Both the position numbers and the translations under genes were made by a program. A stretch of DNA of 64,000 nt from Rhyacophila brunnea. Lineage: Eukaryota > Arthropoda > Insecta > Trichoptera > Rhyacophilidae. Shown here piece by piece: positions 1-9,879 of this stretch (positions are counted from its first letter, which is position 1; each line of letters begins with the position of its first letter). The stretch is from NCBI GenBank assembly GCA_022495005.1, contig JAGYXB010002071.1:186001-250000 (forward strand). The letters are read 5' to 3'. Below the pieces are notes generated by a model. It was not told the origin of the DNA. It ran no database searches and saw nothing but the letters and a program-made list of their open reading frames with translations.

Positions 1-161
1 CTGTGGAAGCCCTTTTACACCTTTACGCCAAAGACCCTATCATCACAAAAACCGCGCGGGAGCTGCTGTTCGAAGGCTACACTGACAAACTAATGGAGGT
101 TCTTAATCTTCTACCGGTTGAGGGAATGAAAATTCCGAAAAAATTTGGATGGTTTTATGGT
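1..161 (+). CDS. CD36-family gene, exon A (5' end outside window)
   Basis: The open frame (codons starting at position 3) ends KFGWFYG, immediately followed by the donor GTAAGT at 162. The preceding TARELLFEGYTDKL segment matches the CD36-family 'tvrelLweGY' region. No acceptor is visible at the left edge, so the exon probably continues to the left. Phase 0 at its 3' end. Confidence 0.9.
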
Positions 162-3100
162 GTAAGTATCTGTTATGTCTATATTATGTAAAATTTTAAT
201 TTAATAGAAGAAATTGAAGGATTGCCTCTATTATGTATTATGTGACGCATTTTGTGGTTATTGTTGACATTTGCATTCACATTTTTTTTCGCTATTCTTA
301 TATTTTGCTATTGAAATCGTTAAATTTTCACGACACCGAAGAATACTTCCAAATGAATCTATATCACTTTTTCAAAGTTCTTAAATTTACATATTTTGTT
401 AAACATAATAATTCTTTTCTAGGGTTGGAATTTAAACAAAAACTAAACACTGAAAGAGAGCCATTATTACGAGGGTGGGTCAATAAGTCCTTAGAAAAGC
501 CGACAGGTGGCGCGACTAGTACTGCAAGCGGTTTGTTTTCATGCAGTGGCACTACCGATTCAGTATGCTGCGAAGTTTCAATCAGATTGGTCGGGTTGTT
601 GTGTGTTTCTCGTACATTAAAAAAAAAAAATTTGCTTGTTTACAAAAATGGAGAAAATTATGGCTAAAATTGAAGAATTGAAGTTCGAATTGGTCGACCA
701 CCCACCGTATTCGCCAGATTTAGCCCCCAGTGACTTTTTCCTTTTCCCAAACTTAAAAAAATGGCTAAGTGGACAACGTTTTTTTTCAAATGAAGAAGTC
801 ATCGATCGGACAAATGCTTATTTTGAAGACCTTCCGAAAACTTATTTTTCTGACGGTTTAAAAAAATTGAGAAACGTCTAACCAAGTGTATTGAGCTCCA
901 AGGAGATTATGTTGAGAAATAAAAAAAAAATACAAAAATAAAAACTGTTTTAATGCTTTTTTCTAAGGAATTATTGACCCACCCTCGTAAATATACATAA
1001 TTTTGAATACTTTAAAAACATACTTGTTAGAAAAATATTTTTGACAAAATTTTATATTTGTACCGGGCAGGACTCGAACCTACATCCATCGGATTCCGGC
1101 CAATGTGCTTTCGAGACTACATAACTTGGAGCTGATTTATATTTTCAATTCACAAATTTTGTTAAAGTTGTTAATTGCGGCAATCAATCTCTCATGTGCG
1201 CTCCCTTTAAAGAATGTGTGCATAAGGCTTAGACGATATGCTGGCACTGAATTTTTGAAACTGGTTGTTGTGATTTGTTTTATTTCTATTACAGCGCAAT
1301 GAAACAGATAATTATGACGGTGTCCTCTCAATGTACACTGGGACAACTGACGTTAATAAGCTGGGCGACATGGATCTTTGGAACTACAACGAGAAGGTTG
1401 ACTTTTACGACGGGGAGTGCGGGTTGGTCAACGGAGGAACTGGAGAACTGTTCCCCCCACAAACCAACCCTGATACTGTTAAAGTATTTGCAACTGATGT
1501 TTGCTCGTAAGTTAATCTATACATGTTTTGCATTTTGTGCACCTTAATTTTTTAAATAAATCTGTACTGGCTTTATCAGTGTCTATGGGTCGATATTAAC
1601 TAACTCATCGACACCATATATCAAAGCATCTCAAATTGTGGCCGCAATATATTGTCACTGGCCCACAATAAATTTCAAACATCTACGTTTACATTAACAT
1701 ATAGTTATAAATATATTATAATATGATATATTATAGACTATAAGACACTTCAGTGTGTTGTGAAATTTTTATGACCTGGTCCAGTGGGTCTATTCTATAC
1801 TTATCGACCGCTAAAGTGATAAAATGATAGATATTATCAAACTTAGGGTAGGTTTGTATAAAAATATTAGTACTTATTGCAACAATTACAACCAGCGTAT
1901 TGTAATTGTTGCAATAAGTGTTATATTTTAACAGCAGCAAGAGAGGTGCTGTTAAAATGTAGCGCTTATTGCAACAATTACAATCAACGTATTGTAATTG
2001 TTACAATATGTGCTAATTCAATAATCAAACCTACCCTAAGTTTGATAATAATATTTATCACTTTATCACTTTAGCGGTCGATAAATACAGAATAGACCCA
2101 CAAGTGTGTGATGACACAAAGAATATTAGAAAGCAATGCCTTATAGGCAGTATCCGTACATAACACAAACAAAACAAAACAGTAATTCTCAATATTATGT
2201 ATATTCGATCAGAACCATCTAAGATAGCTTATCTGATTGTGTACCTTCTTCTTCTTTCTTTGACCATGTCCGATCCTAATAGGATCATATGGGTCTCAAC
2301 AGGGTGGAGGTTTGTATTAACAGGTTTTTGTTTTTACGAGAAATGGATGTCAGCCACTTGCTCAACCTATTAGGTCCATACTTTGACTCCAAATACATAT
2401 TGAAAAACAATATGTGTATTTGCCAGACCCAGGATTCGAACCTGGCACCCACGACATTATAAGCCAACGCTTAAGCTGCTCATTCTCAAATTATTCATTT
2501 AAGTTTTAAAAACTCCCTCTCCAGTATAACGATTTAACATTTGCAGTTTGGATGTTTAGTTTTTTTTTTGTTGACCATGTTCGATCCCAATAAAATCATA
2601 TGGGCTTCCACAGAGTGGAGATTTGTATTAACAGATTTGTTTTTACAAGAAATGGATGTTAGCCATTTGCCCAACCGATTAGGTCCAAGGATTAGGGTCA
2701 TTAGCTTTAGTTATAGCTAATTAGATCGTTCTCAGCATGGCATAGCCCAAAACAGGTATCAACATTAATATTGTAGAATTAACAAAAATATTTGTTTCAA
2801 AACCATTGTAATCATGTAAACGTCAGCTGAATTAATACAGTTAAACCCAGTTCATTCGAAATCCATGGAACAGAAAATCGAAAAAAATGTATGGCTATAA
2901 AACAGTAAAATTTGGAAAATTGTTCGAAATCGCTGTGAATAGATTTTTTCAATTTTTACGAAAATTTTGATTTACAGCAAATTTCGAATTAACCGTGTTC
3001 GTATTAACGTTTACTGTAGTGGTAATTTATATTCGTATTGGCTTTTGGCAAACTGGACACATATACTGCACTGTAAATGTGCATAAATCATATCTGTTGA

Positions 3101-6100
3101 ACGCAATAGCAAAATTGTGACGCAATGATTTTAACTCTATTCGAAAAATTATCTATACCTACTTATTTAAAAAAGTTCCTGTTATGAATAGGTGAACTAT
3201 ATTATTTTTTTTGTTTTATTTTCAGAACCGTAACATTGACAAAGAATGCTACTGTAGAAATAGAAGGTGTAAGTGGCACACTGTTCACGGGGGGTGCTTC
3301 CGTGTTTGACAACGGCTGGAATTACGCTGACGAATCATGCTTCTGCCCGCCGGCGACAAAATGTCAACCGGCAGGAGCACGGAATGTGTCACAGTGCCGT
3401 CAAGGAGCCCCCGCCTTTGTCTCTTTTCCTCACTTCTACCTAGCTGACCCGTACTACCGTTCCGTGATCGATGGCATACCAGAACCTGACGCGTATGTCA
3501 TTCTTAATTTTCATATTTCATATATCATGAGATTCTTCAGCGTATTATCTACGAATTTGTGGAATATAAAATAATTGCTCTGACTTGTAGGGAGAAAGTT
3601 ACAGTAAAACCTCGTTAGTAGAACACTGATAATTCGAAATTCGCCGTAATTCGAAATTTTCGCAAAAAAAAATCCCTTGAACATTATTTTCATATAAAAC
3701 CATACCTTTAATTCGAAATGATTTCAGAGTCCTGGCATATAAAAATATTCATTAAATCGTAATAAAGTACACTATTTCATTAGCCAGTCATTGAAATATG
3801 TGATAGACCTTTCTTAAAACATCAAAAATTACTTATTTTATGAAGGTAATAAAAATAATCCTGACATTTTATGACCCATTGACACACACAGCGGTATGTC
3901 ATCAGAGGCACATTTGCACTCCACTCACAGGAAAAACGATAACTTGCATGTTTCAGGGCTGTAGGTATTTAATTGTTGATTGTTTATTGGAATTTCACAT
4001 AGTTTTACTAGAGAACCAATGCCAAACAATTGTTTTGACAAATCGGAAACATACAAAATATTTCATATTTACCAGGTAGTTACCTAGTAGCTAGAATAAT
4101 TCTAGCGATTTGGTAACTTCAATTTTTGGATTAATACTTTGGACGCGGAAGACGCACACGGTGCGTAACCACCAGGCGGCCGATCGATGTAATTAACGTG
4201 CATTTTAAAGGGGGCAATTAAAATCTCATTATCTATTCAGCAGCGAATGCGTTAATGACACATGGTATTTGCACAGATTTTGATTTGAAAGAATTGTATC
4301 GGAAATTTAGTAGGCACATCTATCATCGGAAACGAAATAAATGAAAATGAAAATTTTAATATTTTCCCCCCATACATTTCATATTTCGTAATTCGAATTG
4401 TTTTTCAATTTTCGGTCCCATGGAATTTGTATTAACGAGGTTTTACTGTGTTGGTGTCTGATTACAAAATACCACAATTAAATATTAGTGTTAAATGATC
4501 AAAATCAGGTGCGAGTTTTTAAACATTAGTGATAGGGGTTATTTACAAACACTTCAACTATTCATAATTTGTTTGTTATATTTTTTATTGTGATCCTTGA
4601 CTTAATAGGTAGGTGATAAAGTTTTTATCTACTTTATTGTATTAATTTATTATATAAATGTTGTCAGTGTGTATTTACCTTTTGGTGAGTGCACATAGTG
4701 CCTGAAGATGCCGAAAGGCGAAACCCGGGTCACAAAAAACAACTCAAATGGAATAATACAAAATTTAAATCCATTAGAATTTTAATTAAAATTCCATCAG
4801 GTACCTTCGGTTGATAGTATTAATATTAAAAAATATTCCAATTTCAAATCATGTTACCACAAACAACCGAGCAATAATATTTCTCCATTTACAGTATAGG
4901 CTAAAGTTTAGCAATATGGGTTAATATCAAAGAATTTGGACTATAAATAGGAGCCTAATATGTGTTATTTCTGTCGTGATATTTGAAATTATCTAGGAAA
5001 CATCTTAAGCATAGTTAAGTTGGTAAACTCCACAAATATTAACATCGCTCAGTTGCCATTCCAATTTTCTTATTCACTTACTTGAGTGCTGTTATGAACG
5101 ATTTTACACAAATCTTATAGGATTCTTAAATAACTAAATAATAATGAAGAAGTGTAGGCTGATAATCTATTCATCGCAACTGTTTTTTTACATGTCCTGC
5201 AATTTGGCAAATAAATGGCATAGCAGTAGTGTGAAGTTCTATCTAATGGAAAGCCATTTGTAGCTAACTTAATCAGTAGACCAGAGGTCTTTTTCTTCTT
5301 CCTAAATTTCATACATTTAGGCTCCATCTCTATTAAGTTTTTTTCAACATCTTTGGTAAATATCAAATTGAATATACTTCCATATCTCCAAAGTGTATTT
5401 TTAAATAGTACCTACACCATGGCCCCCACAAGGGGGGGGCTGACAGGGTTCTAGCCTGGGGGTCCTTACTTAGGAGGGGCCCGGCGTTTTGGGTCGACCA
5501 GTTGAGTGAGATAAACATGCACCACAAATTTGTTCTAACAGTAAAAAAAGTTTCCTGCGGCGCTATTTCACGCGTGAATTTAAATTTTATAATCATTTCT
5601 ATCCTGTATCCTGACTAATAAAAATAACTATTTATCCAATATGGCGAAAGGTCGCATGTTATTTTGCTATAACAAAAGGGGGTTACTATCAGTGCTTCAT
5701 AATTTGATGCCGAATGCCGACAATTCAAGTGGATTTATTTTATAATACCAAGAATTGCTAAAAAATCACGGAATACTCTTTATTTTACACGGTTCCACAA
5801 AATACCATTTGGGAAACACTACTGTAGAACATTATCCTGCCCTGAACCTTCCGCCAAACATCGTGGCCTGGGGGCCCGCTTCAGGATGTGGGGACCATGG
5901 CTTGCACTGAAATGATCATCTACATCTATAATATTTATAAGAAAAAAGTCTCTACCATAATTAAAATGTAAATTAATACAATTTGACAACATTTTTAAAC
6001 ATTTTTGCATTATCTTACAGGGAGAATGATGAGTTCAGAATGGTTTTACAACTGGATACGGGTATTCCATTGGCAGTGAGAGCAATGCTGCAGATAAGCA

Positions 6101-7611
6101 TTCTCGTCCAGCATATTGATGAAATTCCGTAAGTTGTTTTTCTAAAGGTTATACTAAAATTTATTATTATTTAGTATCAAAAACAAAATATTGTTATATG
6201 TATCGCATCGCTATCAAATCAAAAATAAAAGCAATGTAATTTTACATGTGGATTATTAATCCATATTCTCACAAAATTTATGTTCACATGTAGTGAATTT
6301 GAAACCATATAAATAAAATGCCTTTAGTGTAACGTAACTACATAATATACATTAATTTTATACAAAATCAATTACCTGACGTCCATGTACGATGGCATAT
6401 TATTCAAACATCGAGACACCGATTAAAAATTAATTTTAATATTGAATATGCAACATAGTATGTATTTTCCAGTTTACTATGTAGTAATAATTGGTAAAGA
6501 AAACGACCTTCGATCAACCTGGGGTCGTGACACATGGGTTAGCATCAGTGGCGAATGGTAACTTTTTGAAACAGGTAAGCTGTCGAGAAAGCACACTTGT
6601 CAGGTATACTCACGGCAAATAAGAAGATAATCCGATGTCACTACTGATGAATAGTACACACTGACAACGACGTACTAAATCGATGACAGTTTAAAAGCTC
6701 ACTGACAATATTAAATTGAGCGATGAGTTTGGATTATGTATTTTCCTAAACATTTATAAACGTAACATACATAATTTCATCCATAAGATTAGACATTTTA
6801 AAATACTCAACTGACATAACTGAACTATGACGATGACTGAACTAACTGATAAATAAAAATCACGAGATGAAATTATTATTTATTTTTTAAATGTGATTGA
6901 ATCTCATGGAAATATTTTTTTTAAATTATCTTATTATTAATATTATTTTGACAAAGCTGCAGTCATCGACAAGAAATATATGCGCAACGACTTTAGGCTG
7001 TATCTCTGGCGCTACGATTTCCTTTACATCGCACCAGATAGAGTTGATGTCACATAACTCCCGGCCATACAAAATATACGCCGAAATCCTTTAGGATGAA
7101 TCGATGATTTTAGTTAATAGAGACAGATGGCGCTTGTCACTTTTTTTTTAATTATTCTAAATTCTAACGATAGATTATTAATATAATAGTTAGATATTCT
7201 GACGATAGATGCTTTCCGCACATTTCTTATTTATTAAATTAAATACTGCTTGAAGAGCTATTTTTCATAGAAGGTAGGCTTTAAATAATTACCTAGTATG
7301 GAGTCTCCGCCACTGGTCAGCATCCCATATCGCTTTGGGTTTACCATTGATTCTGTATTTTTTTTTGTTTCAGATTTTTTAATAGTCTACCTGACCAAGT
7401 GTTCATGCCTACACTATGGTTCAGACAGAGAGTTATGATAACCGAAGAATACGCTTCGTTGGCCAAATTCGCATTAAGAGTTCCTTATATTGCAAATATT
7501 GTGTTTTATGTATTAATAGCCGTGGGTGCTTTAATAATTCTTATAGGACTTTTCATTGTGTTTAAATACCCCCTGAGAAGATCTGAATCCAGCGAGATAC
7601 TTACAGGATGA
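1..7611 (+). CDS. CD36-family class B scavenger receptor, 3' half, five exons
   Basis: Joining exons 1-161, 1295-1506, 3226-3492, 6021-6128 and 7374-7611 gives about 330 residues in one frame, ending at TGA 7609-7611. Every junction is GT-AG and preserves phase (0, 2, 2, 2). CD36-family landmarks appear in order: the KFGWFYGRN block, the FTG-like MYTGTTDV segment, an ELFPPQT block, DVC, a C-x-C cysteine cluster, a VSFPHFYLADP block, and a C-terminal hydrophobic anchor followed by a short basic tail. Six extracellular cysteines fit the three disulfides known for the family. Known members are two-pass membrane proteins that bind or move lipids, lipoproteins, pheromones or apoptotic cells. The N-terminal anchor and about a third of the protein lie upstream of the window. 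Family assignment is firm. Whether it is croquemort-like, SNMP or another subgroup cannot be decided here. Confidence 0.93.
470..987 (+). mobile_element. mariner deletion derivative, copy 1 (intron 1)
   Basis: 518 bp flanked by TA at 468-469 and 988-989. Terminal inverted repeats start CGAGGGTGGGTCAATAA and match for 28 of 29 bases. The right part encodes the transposase C-terminus (HPPYSPDLAPSDFFLFP, third catalytic Asp of a mariner-type D,D34D triad). The region with the first two aspartates is missing, and a short leader, MEKI, is fused to the remnant. A nearly identical copy lies at 9036-9551 in the opposite orientation with the same deletion, so this form itself was mobilised. It cannot make active transposase. 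Confidence 0.95.
636..881 (+). pseudogene. mariner transposase C-terminal remnant
   Basis: An 81-codon frame inside the mariner copy. It begins with a few N-terminal residues, then jumps to the catalytic-core end: FELVDHPPYSPDLAPSD, FFLFPNLKKWLSG, and GLKKLRNV near the end. It keeps only the last Asp of the triad and lacks the DNA-binding helix-turn-helix domain, so it is a dead remnant. Homology to mariner is from recognised family motifs. Confidence 0.85.
1056..1112 (-). repeat. tRNA-like fragment, possible SINE piece
   Basis: On the minus strand there is a B-box-like GGTTCGAGTCC inside a tRNA-like stem-loop arrangement, but no convincing A box or acceptor stem. It differs from the main SINE family of the window. 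Probably an old tRNA-derived repeat end rather than a tRNA gene. Confidence 0.35.
1295..1506 (+). CDS. CD36-family gene, exon B
   Basis: Preceded by TTTCTATTACAG and followed by GTAAGT. It starts RNETDNYDGV, so FYG|RNET reconstitutes the family's FGWFYGRN motif exactly across the splice. It contains the N-E-T glycosylation sequon, MYTGTTDV, GECGLVNG and ELFPPQTNP, and ends at DVC plus two bases of a serine codon. It contributes the first two of the six conserved cysteines. Confidence 0.92.
1784..2101. mobile_element. Palindromic foldback MITE, family A, copy 1 (intron 2)
   Basis: Both ends are inverted copies beginning GTGGGTCTATTCT, followed by TTATCGACCGCTAAAGTGAT and an AAACTTAGGGTAGGTTTGTA block. 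The arms are more than 100 bases and nearly complementary. A second internal inverted repeat around TTGCAACAATTACAA (about 1875-2010) suggests a tandem or nested insertion of the arm centre. No coding capacity. A shorter copy is at 35417-35632 and a long relative at 18815-19356. Confidence 0.9.
2242..2484 (-). mobile_element. tRNA-derived SINE, copy A (near full length)
   Basis: Read on the minus strand, the head is tRNA-like (GCTTAAGCGTTGGCTTATAA, then the B box GGTTCGAATCC and a TGGGTCTGG stem). The conserved body contains CACATATTGTTTTTC, TAGGTTGAGCAAGTGGCTGA, TTTCTCGTAAAAACAAAAA, AATACAAACCTCCACCCTGT and CCTATTAGGATCGGACATGG. An A/G-rich tail (AAGAAAGAAGAAGAAG) ends the element on the left. 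Pol III promoter boxes plus the tail define a tRNA-type SINE. Seven copies or fragments occur in the window. Confidence 0.88.
2569..2690 (-). mobile_element. tRNA-derived SINE, copy B (3' body only)
   Basis: Matches the body of copy A from the TAGGTTGAGC region to the GGATCGAACATGG end, with scattered substitutions. The tRNA head is absent. It lies less than 100 bases from copy A in the same orientation. Confidence 0.8.
2838..3016. mobile_element. pogo/Tigger-type MITE (intron 2)
   Basis: 179 bp flanked by TA at 2836-2837 and 3017-3018. Ends are CAGTTAAACCCAGTTC and a right end whose inverse is CAGTAAACGTTAATACG. Repeated ATTCGAAAT-like motifs fill the body, typical of pogo/Tigger termini. 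No ORF. Confidence 0.75.
3226..3492 (+). CDS. CD36-family gene, exon C (cysteine-rich loop)
   Basis: Acceptor TTTTATTTTCAG, donor GTATGT. Encodes the ectodomain section with two sequons (NAT, NVS) and four cysteines (ESCFCPPATKC, then SQC). The C-x-C spacing followed by two more cysteines resembles CD36. After this comes FVSFPHFYLADPYYRS, the family's 'fiS.PHFy.adp' block. This is the most GC-rich stretch for several kb, as expected for coding DNA. Confidence 0.92.
3602..4448. mobile_element. pogo/Tigger-type element relic (intron 3)
   Basis: Inverted ends CAGTAAAACCTCGTTA and TAACGAGGTTTTACTG match perfectly over 16 bases. TA precedes the left end; the right flank is TG, so one duplication base has decayed. 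Internal AATTCGAAAT motifs near both ends follow the pogo/Tigger pattern. The 847-bp body has no long transposase frame. A segment around 4189-4250 (ATAATTAACGTG-like, GCAATTAAAATCT) is also seen in a relic near 57.31 kb, so the interior is shared family sequence. Confidence 0.8.
4449..6020. other. Rest of intron 3
   Basis: Mostly anonymous AT-rich sequence. GC-rich patches at 5417-5475 and 5827-5905 share an inverted CCATGG-CCCCACA motif and could be decayed termini of a roughly 490-bp element, but no target duplication is visible. Confidence 0.4.
6021..6128 (+). CDS. CD36-family gene, exon D
   Basis: Acceptor ATCTTACAG, donor GTAAGT. 108 bases with no ORF of its own long enough to stand out. 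It reads ENDEFRMVLQLDTGIPLAV and onward, matching the 'H.t.ldieP.tG.pl.a' segment of CD36 proteins. It is joined by phase 2 at both ends. Confidence 0.88.
6546..7315. mobile_element. hAT-type MITE, family B, copy 1 (intron 4)
   Basis: Ends CAGTGGCGAATGG and CTCCGCCACTG. The 8-bp flanks GTTAGCAT (6538-6545) and GTCAGCAT (7316-7323) differ by one base. The copy at 50317-51220 shares blocks such as AAATAAGAAGATAATCCGA near the left end and CCTAGTATGGAGTCT near the right end. 770 bp, no transposase frame. 8-bp duplications and CAGTG ends assign it to hAT. Confidence 0.88.
7374..7611 (+). CDS. CD36-family gene, last exon with C-terminal membrane anchor
   Basis: Acceptor TTTTTTTTGTTTCAG. Reads FFNSLPDQVFMPTLWFRQ, the family's 'lP..P.lWfe' segment. 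A hydrophobic run of about 22 residues rich in V, I, L, A and G follows, then a short cytosolic tail KYPLRRSESSEILTG and TGA. This is the second membrane anchor of a CD36-type hairpin receptor. No targeting motif beyond basic residues is evident in the tail. Confidence 0.92.
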
Positions 7612-7785
7612 TACTAAACATTGTGATAGCTATAATTCCAAAAAATAGTTATAAGTTATTTTATTGTATGTTTTTTATACTTCGCATTTGAAATTTTATG
7701 TACATATTTTTTCTACGAGTACCTACTCTCTTTATATGAAGAAAATAAGACTCAATACTCATTGTTTAATGCAATATTAATTATA

Positions 7786-7791
7786 AATAAA
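7786..7791 (+). promoter_or_regulatory. Poly(A) signal of the CD36-family gene
   Basis: AATAAA lies 175 bases after the stop codon in AT-rich sequence with no earlier canonical hexamer. The 3' UTR would be about 200 bases. Confidence 0.6.
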
Positions 7792-8051
7792 TTGTTTTGT
7801 AAGATAATAACATTGCCTCTTTTCTTCCTACCTGACTTATCCATAAAAATAATGTGTGTATAACTTAATATCACTGACAGCCAATTTTTACTAGGTGGAC
7901 ACCTGTAGGCCAGCTATTTTTGGAATAAAATAAATCCCTTAAAAAATATGAAATAGGCACAGAATGATAAATATTTTGTGAAAACAACTTACCAAGTCAA
8001 CATGTTTCTCTAGTTTATCGTGAAAAAACTAAAATGATATTTTTTTTTAAA

Positions 8052-8112
8052 CCATGTCCGATCCTTATAAGATCATATGGGCCTCCACAGGGTGGAGGTT
8101 TGTATTAACGGC
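8052..8112 (-). mobile_element. tRNA-derived SINE, copy C (3' end fragment)
   Basis: The 3' 60 bases of the SINE body (CCTCCACCCTGTGGAGGC, TATAAGGATCGGACATGG on the minus strand). It ends abruptly at the start of the family-C repeat at 8113, which suggests the repeat inserted into or replaced the rest of this SINE. Confidence 0.75.
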
Positions 8113-8720
8113 CCACATGCTCAGCGTAGGTCAAAATGAAGCTTTTATGGTATATTCAGAGCATAACATTTTAGATAATTTATTTATATAATTTTGAAGC
8201 CTTATTATCCTTTATATTTATTTCAAACATTTGATGACTGCATAAAGTATTTTTATTACATAAAATAGTATTCTTTTAAACCTCTGGCTCTGATGTTTTA
8301 GAATATAGTCATATTTCAGTACATCCATGTGCAGTGGTGTTAAGATTTTTTAGGTTTATTAATTTTTAAACGCATTTACAAAACCATTAGTAAAATTAAT
8401 GTTAACATTATATAGTGACATATTTACGATAAAAAAATATATTTTATAATCTTTGTGATCACAAATTTGACAAGAATTAGGCATTTTATTATTCAAAAAA
8501 TTGGCACGATTAACACATTTGAAGATAATTCTAAAGATACTGATTATAAGCTATGTCTTTGACCATTCAAATGTCATAAACATCCTACGAATAATGATGA
8601 GAATGAATAATAAAATGATGATAAAATTATTGACCTAAGAATAAGGTAGTATATTTTTGAAATACGCCATTTCTATTGGCATTTCCCAGTGGTTAAGCTA
8701 CAACATAAGGCCGTAGCCAT
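8113..8720 (+). mobile_element. TIR repeat family C, copy 1 (right end lost)
   Basis: Begins with the family terminus (ATGCTCAGCGTAGGTCAAAA) and follows the complete copy at 33949-34607 (inverse orientation) through TTTGAAGCCTTATTATCC, GACTGCATAAAGTATTTTT, TATTCAAAAAATTGG and CAGTGGTTAAGCTACAACAT. It then diverges before the distal terminus. No coding potential. Confidence 0.85.
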
Positions 8721-9033
8721 AAATTGACAAACGATAAATGAAGTAGGGAGTAAGATCATGGTAACGTGCGTGTTTGAACATGTACAGTTTTTAAAAAAAT
8801 ATTTTTTTTTTCGGTTAGGTTTTTTGTTTCCTGTTTCCTGTTTTAATTTTTGCCATATTATTTTGTACATATGCACTATAATCCGCCGTTTTCACTAATT
8901 GGACACTTGTCTAGTTTTTGGGGTGGCGGTTTACTGAGAGAGTACTGTATCGCTATTTGACCCATAGTAAAAAATTTGGCTACTCGCTGAGAGATGGTGG
9001 TATACGATTGTATTGAAAAAAAGTAGAAATAAC
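8721..9033. other. Unassigned spacer
   Basis: No gene or clear repeat recognised. Contains A/T homopolymer runs. Confidence 0.4.
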
Positions 9034-9035
9034 TA

Positions 9036-9551
9036 CGAGGGTGGGTCAATAATTCCTTAGAAAAAAGCATTAAAACAGTTTTTATTTTTGTATTTTTTTT
9101 TTATTTCTCAACATAATCTCCTTGGAGCTCAGTACACTTGGTTAGACGTTTCTCAATTTTTTTTAAACCGTCAGAAAAATAAGTTTTCGGAAGGTCCTCA
9201 AAATAAGCATTTGTCCGATCGATGACTTCTTCATTTGAAAAAAAACGTTGTCCACTTAGCCATTTTTTAAGTTTGGGAAAAGGAAAAAGTCACTGGGGCT
9301 AAATCTGGCGAATACGGTGGGTGGTCGACCAATTCGAACTTCAATTCTTCAATTTTAGCCATAATTTTCTCCATTTTTGTAAACAGCAAATTTTTTTTTT
9401 TTAATGTACGAGAAACACACAACAACCCGACCAATCTGATTGAAACTTCGCGGCATACTGAATCGGTAGTGCCGCTGCATGAAAACAAACCGCTTACAGT
9501 ACTAGTCGCGCCACCTGTCGGCTTTTCTAAGGACTTATTGACCCACCCTCG
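9036..9551 (-). mobile_element. mariner deletion derivative, copy 2
   Basis: 516 bp with TA at 9034-9035 and 9552-9553 and the same termini as copy 1. It has the same internal deletion and nearly the same sequence. The two-base length difference comes from a shortened C run (four instead of five in the PDLAPSD region) and one missing T in the leader. The C loss frameshifts the remnant frame to PDLAPVTFSF, destroying the third catalytic Asp. The two copies flank the 3' part of the CD36-family gene in inverted orientation, about 8 kb apart. Confidence 0.95.
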
Positions 9552-9553
9552 TA

Positions 9554-9879
9554 TTTATTCAGAAGTTATGACGTTTACAAGAACGCACTCGTCCAAGGCC
9601 TGACGCGACGAATTAACTCGGCTCTGGCAGTGATCAGGTTCATCTAATTAATTGACCCCTCTTCAGGAATCTGACAATCTCAAAACTCTTGGCAGCTGTT
9701 TAGCTAAGATAAACAGTAAGTTGTATTTTATGTTTTTCTACAAATTATATTAGCTTTAAGAATTGTAATAGAAGGTAGAGAAAGCGAGTCGCAAATATAG
9801 GCTTCCTTATTAATAGGAATAAGACCAATTTAATGGTTATTGATCGGGCTAACTTTCTACCCGCAGCGAGTATACTCCA
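9554..9879. other. Unassigned spacer
   Basis: No gene recognised. Contains a short segment at 9599-9619 resembling 45023-45043 (18 of 21 bases). Confidence 0.35.

Noticed and set aside
233..667. 144-codon + strand ORF in intron 1
   Set aside because: It starts in intron sequence and runs into the mariner leader. It has no domain and spans the insertion boundary, so it is chance.
1056..1112. tRNA gene on the minus strand
   Set aside because: Only a B-box-like arm is convincing; the 5' half of a tRNA is missing.
5417..5905. Possible TIR element with CCATGG-CCCCACA ends
   Set aside because: Ends match for only a dozen bases and no target duplication is visible.
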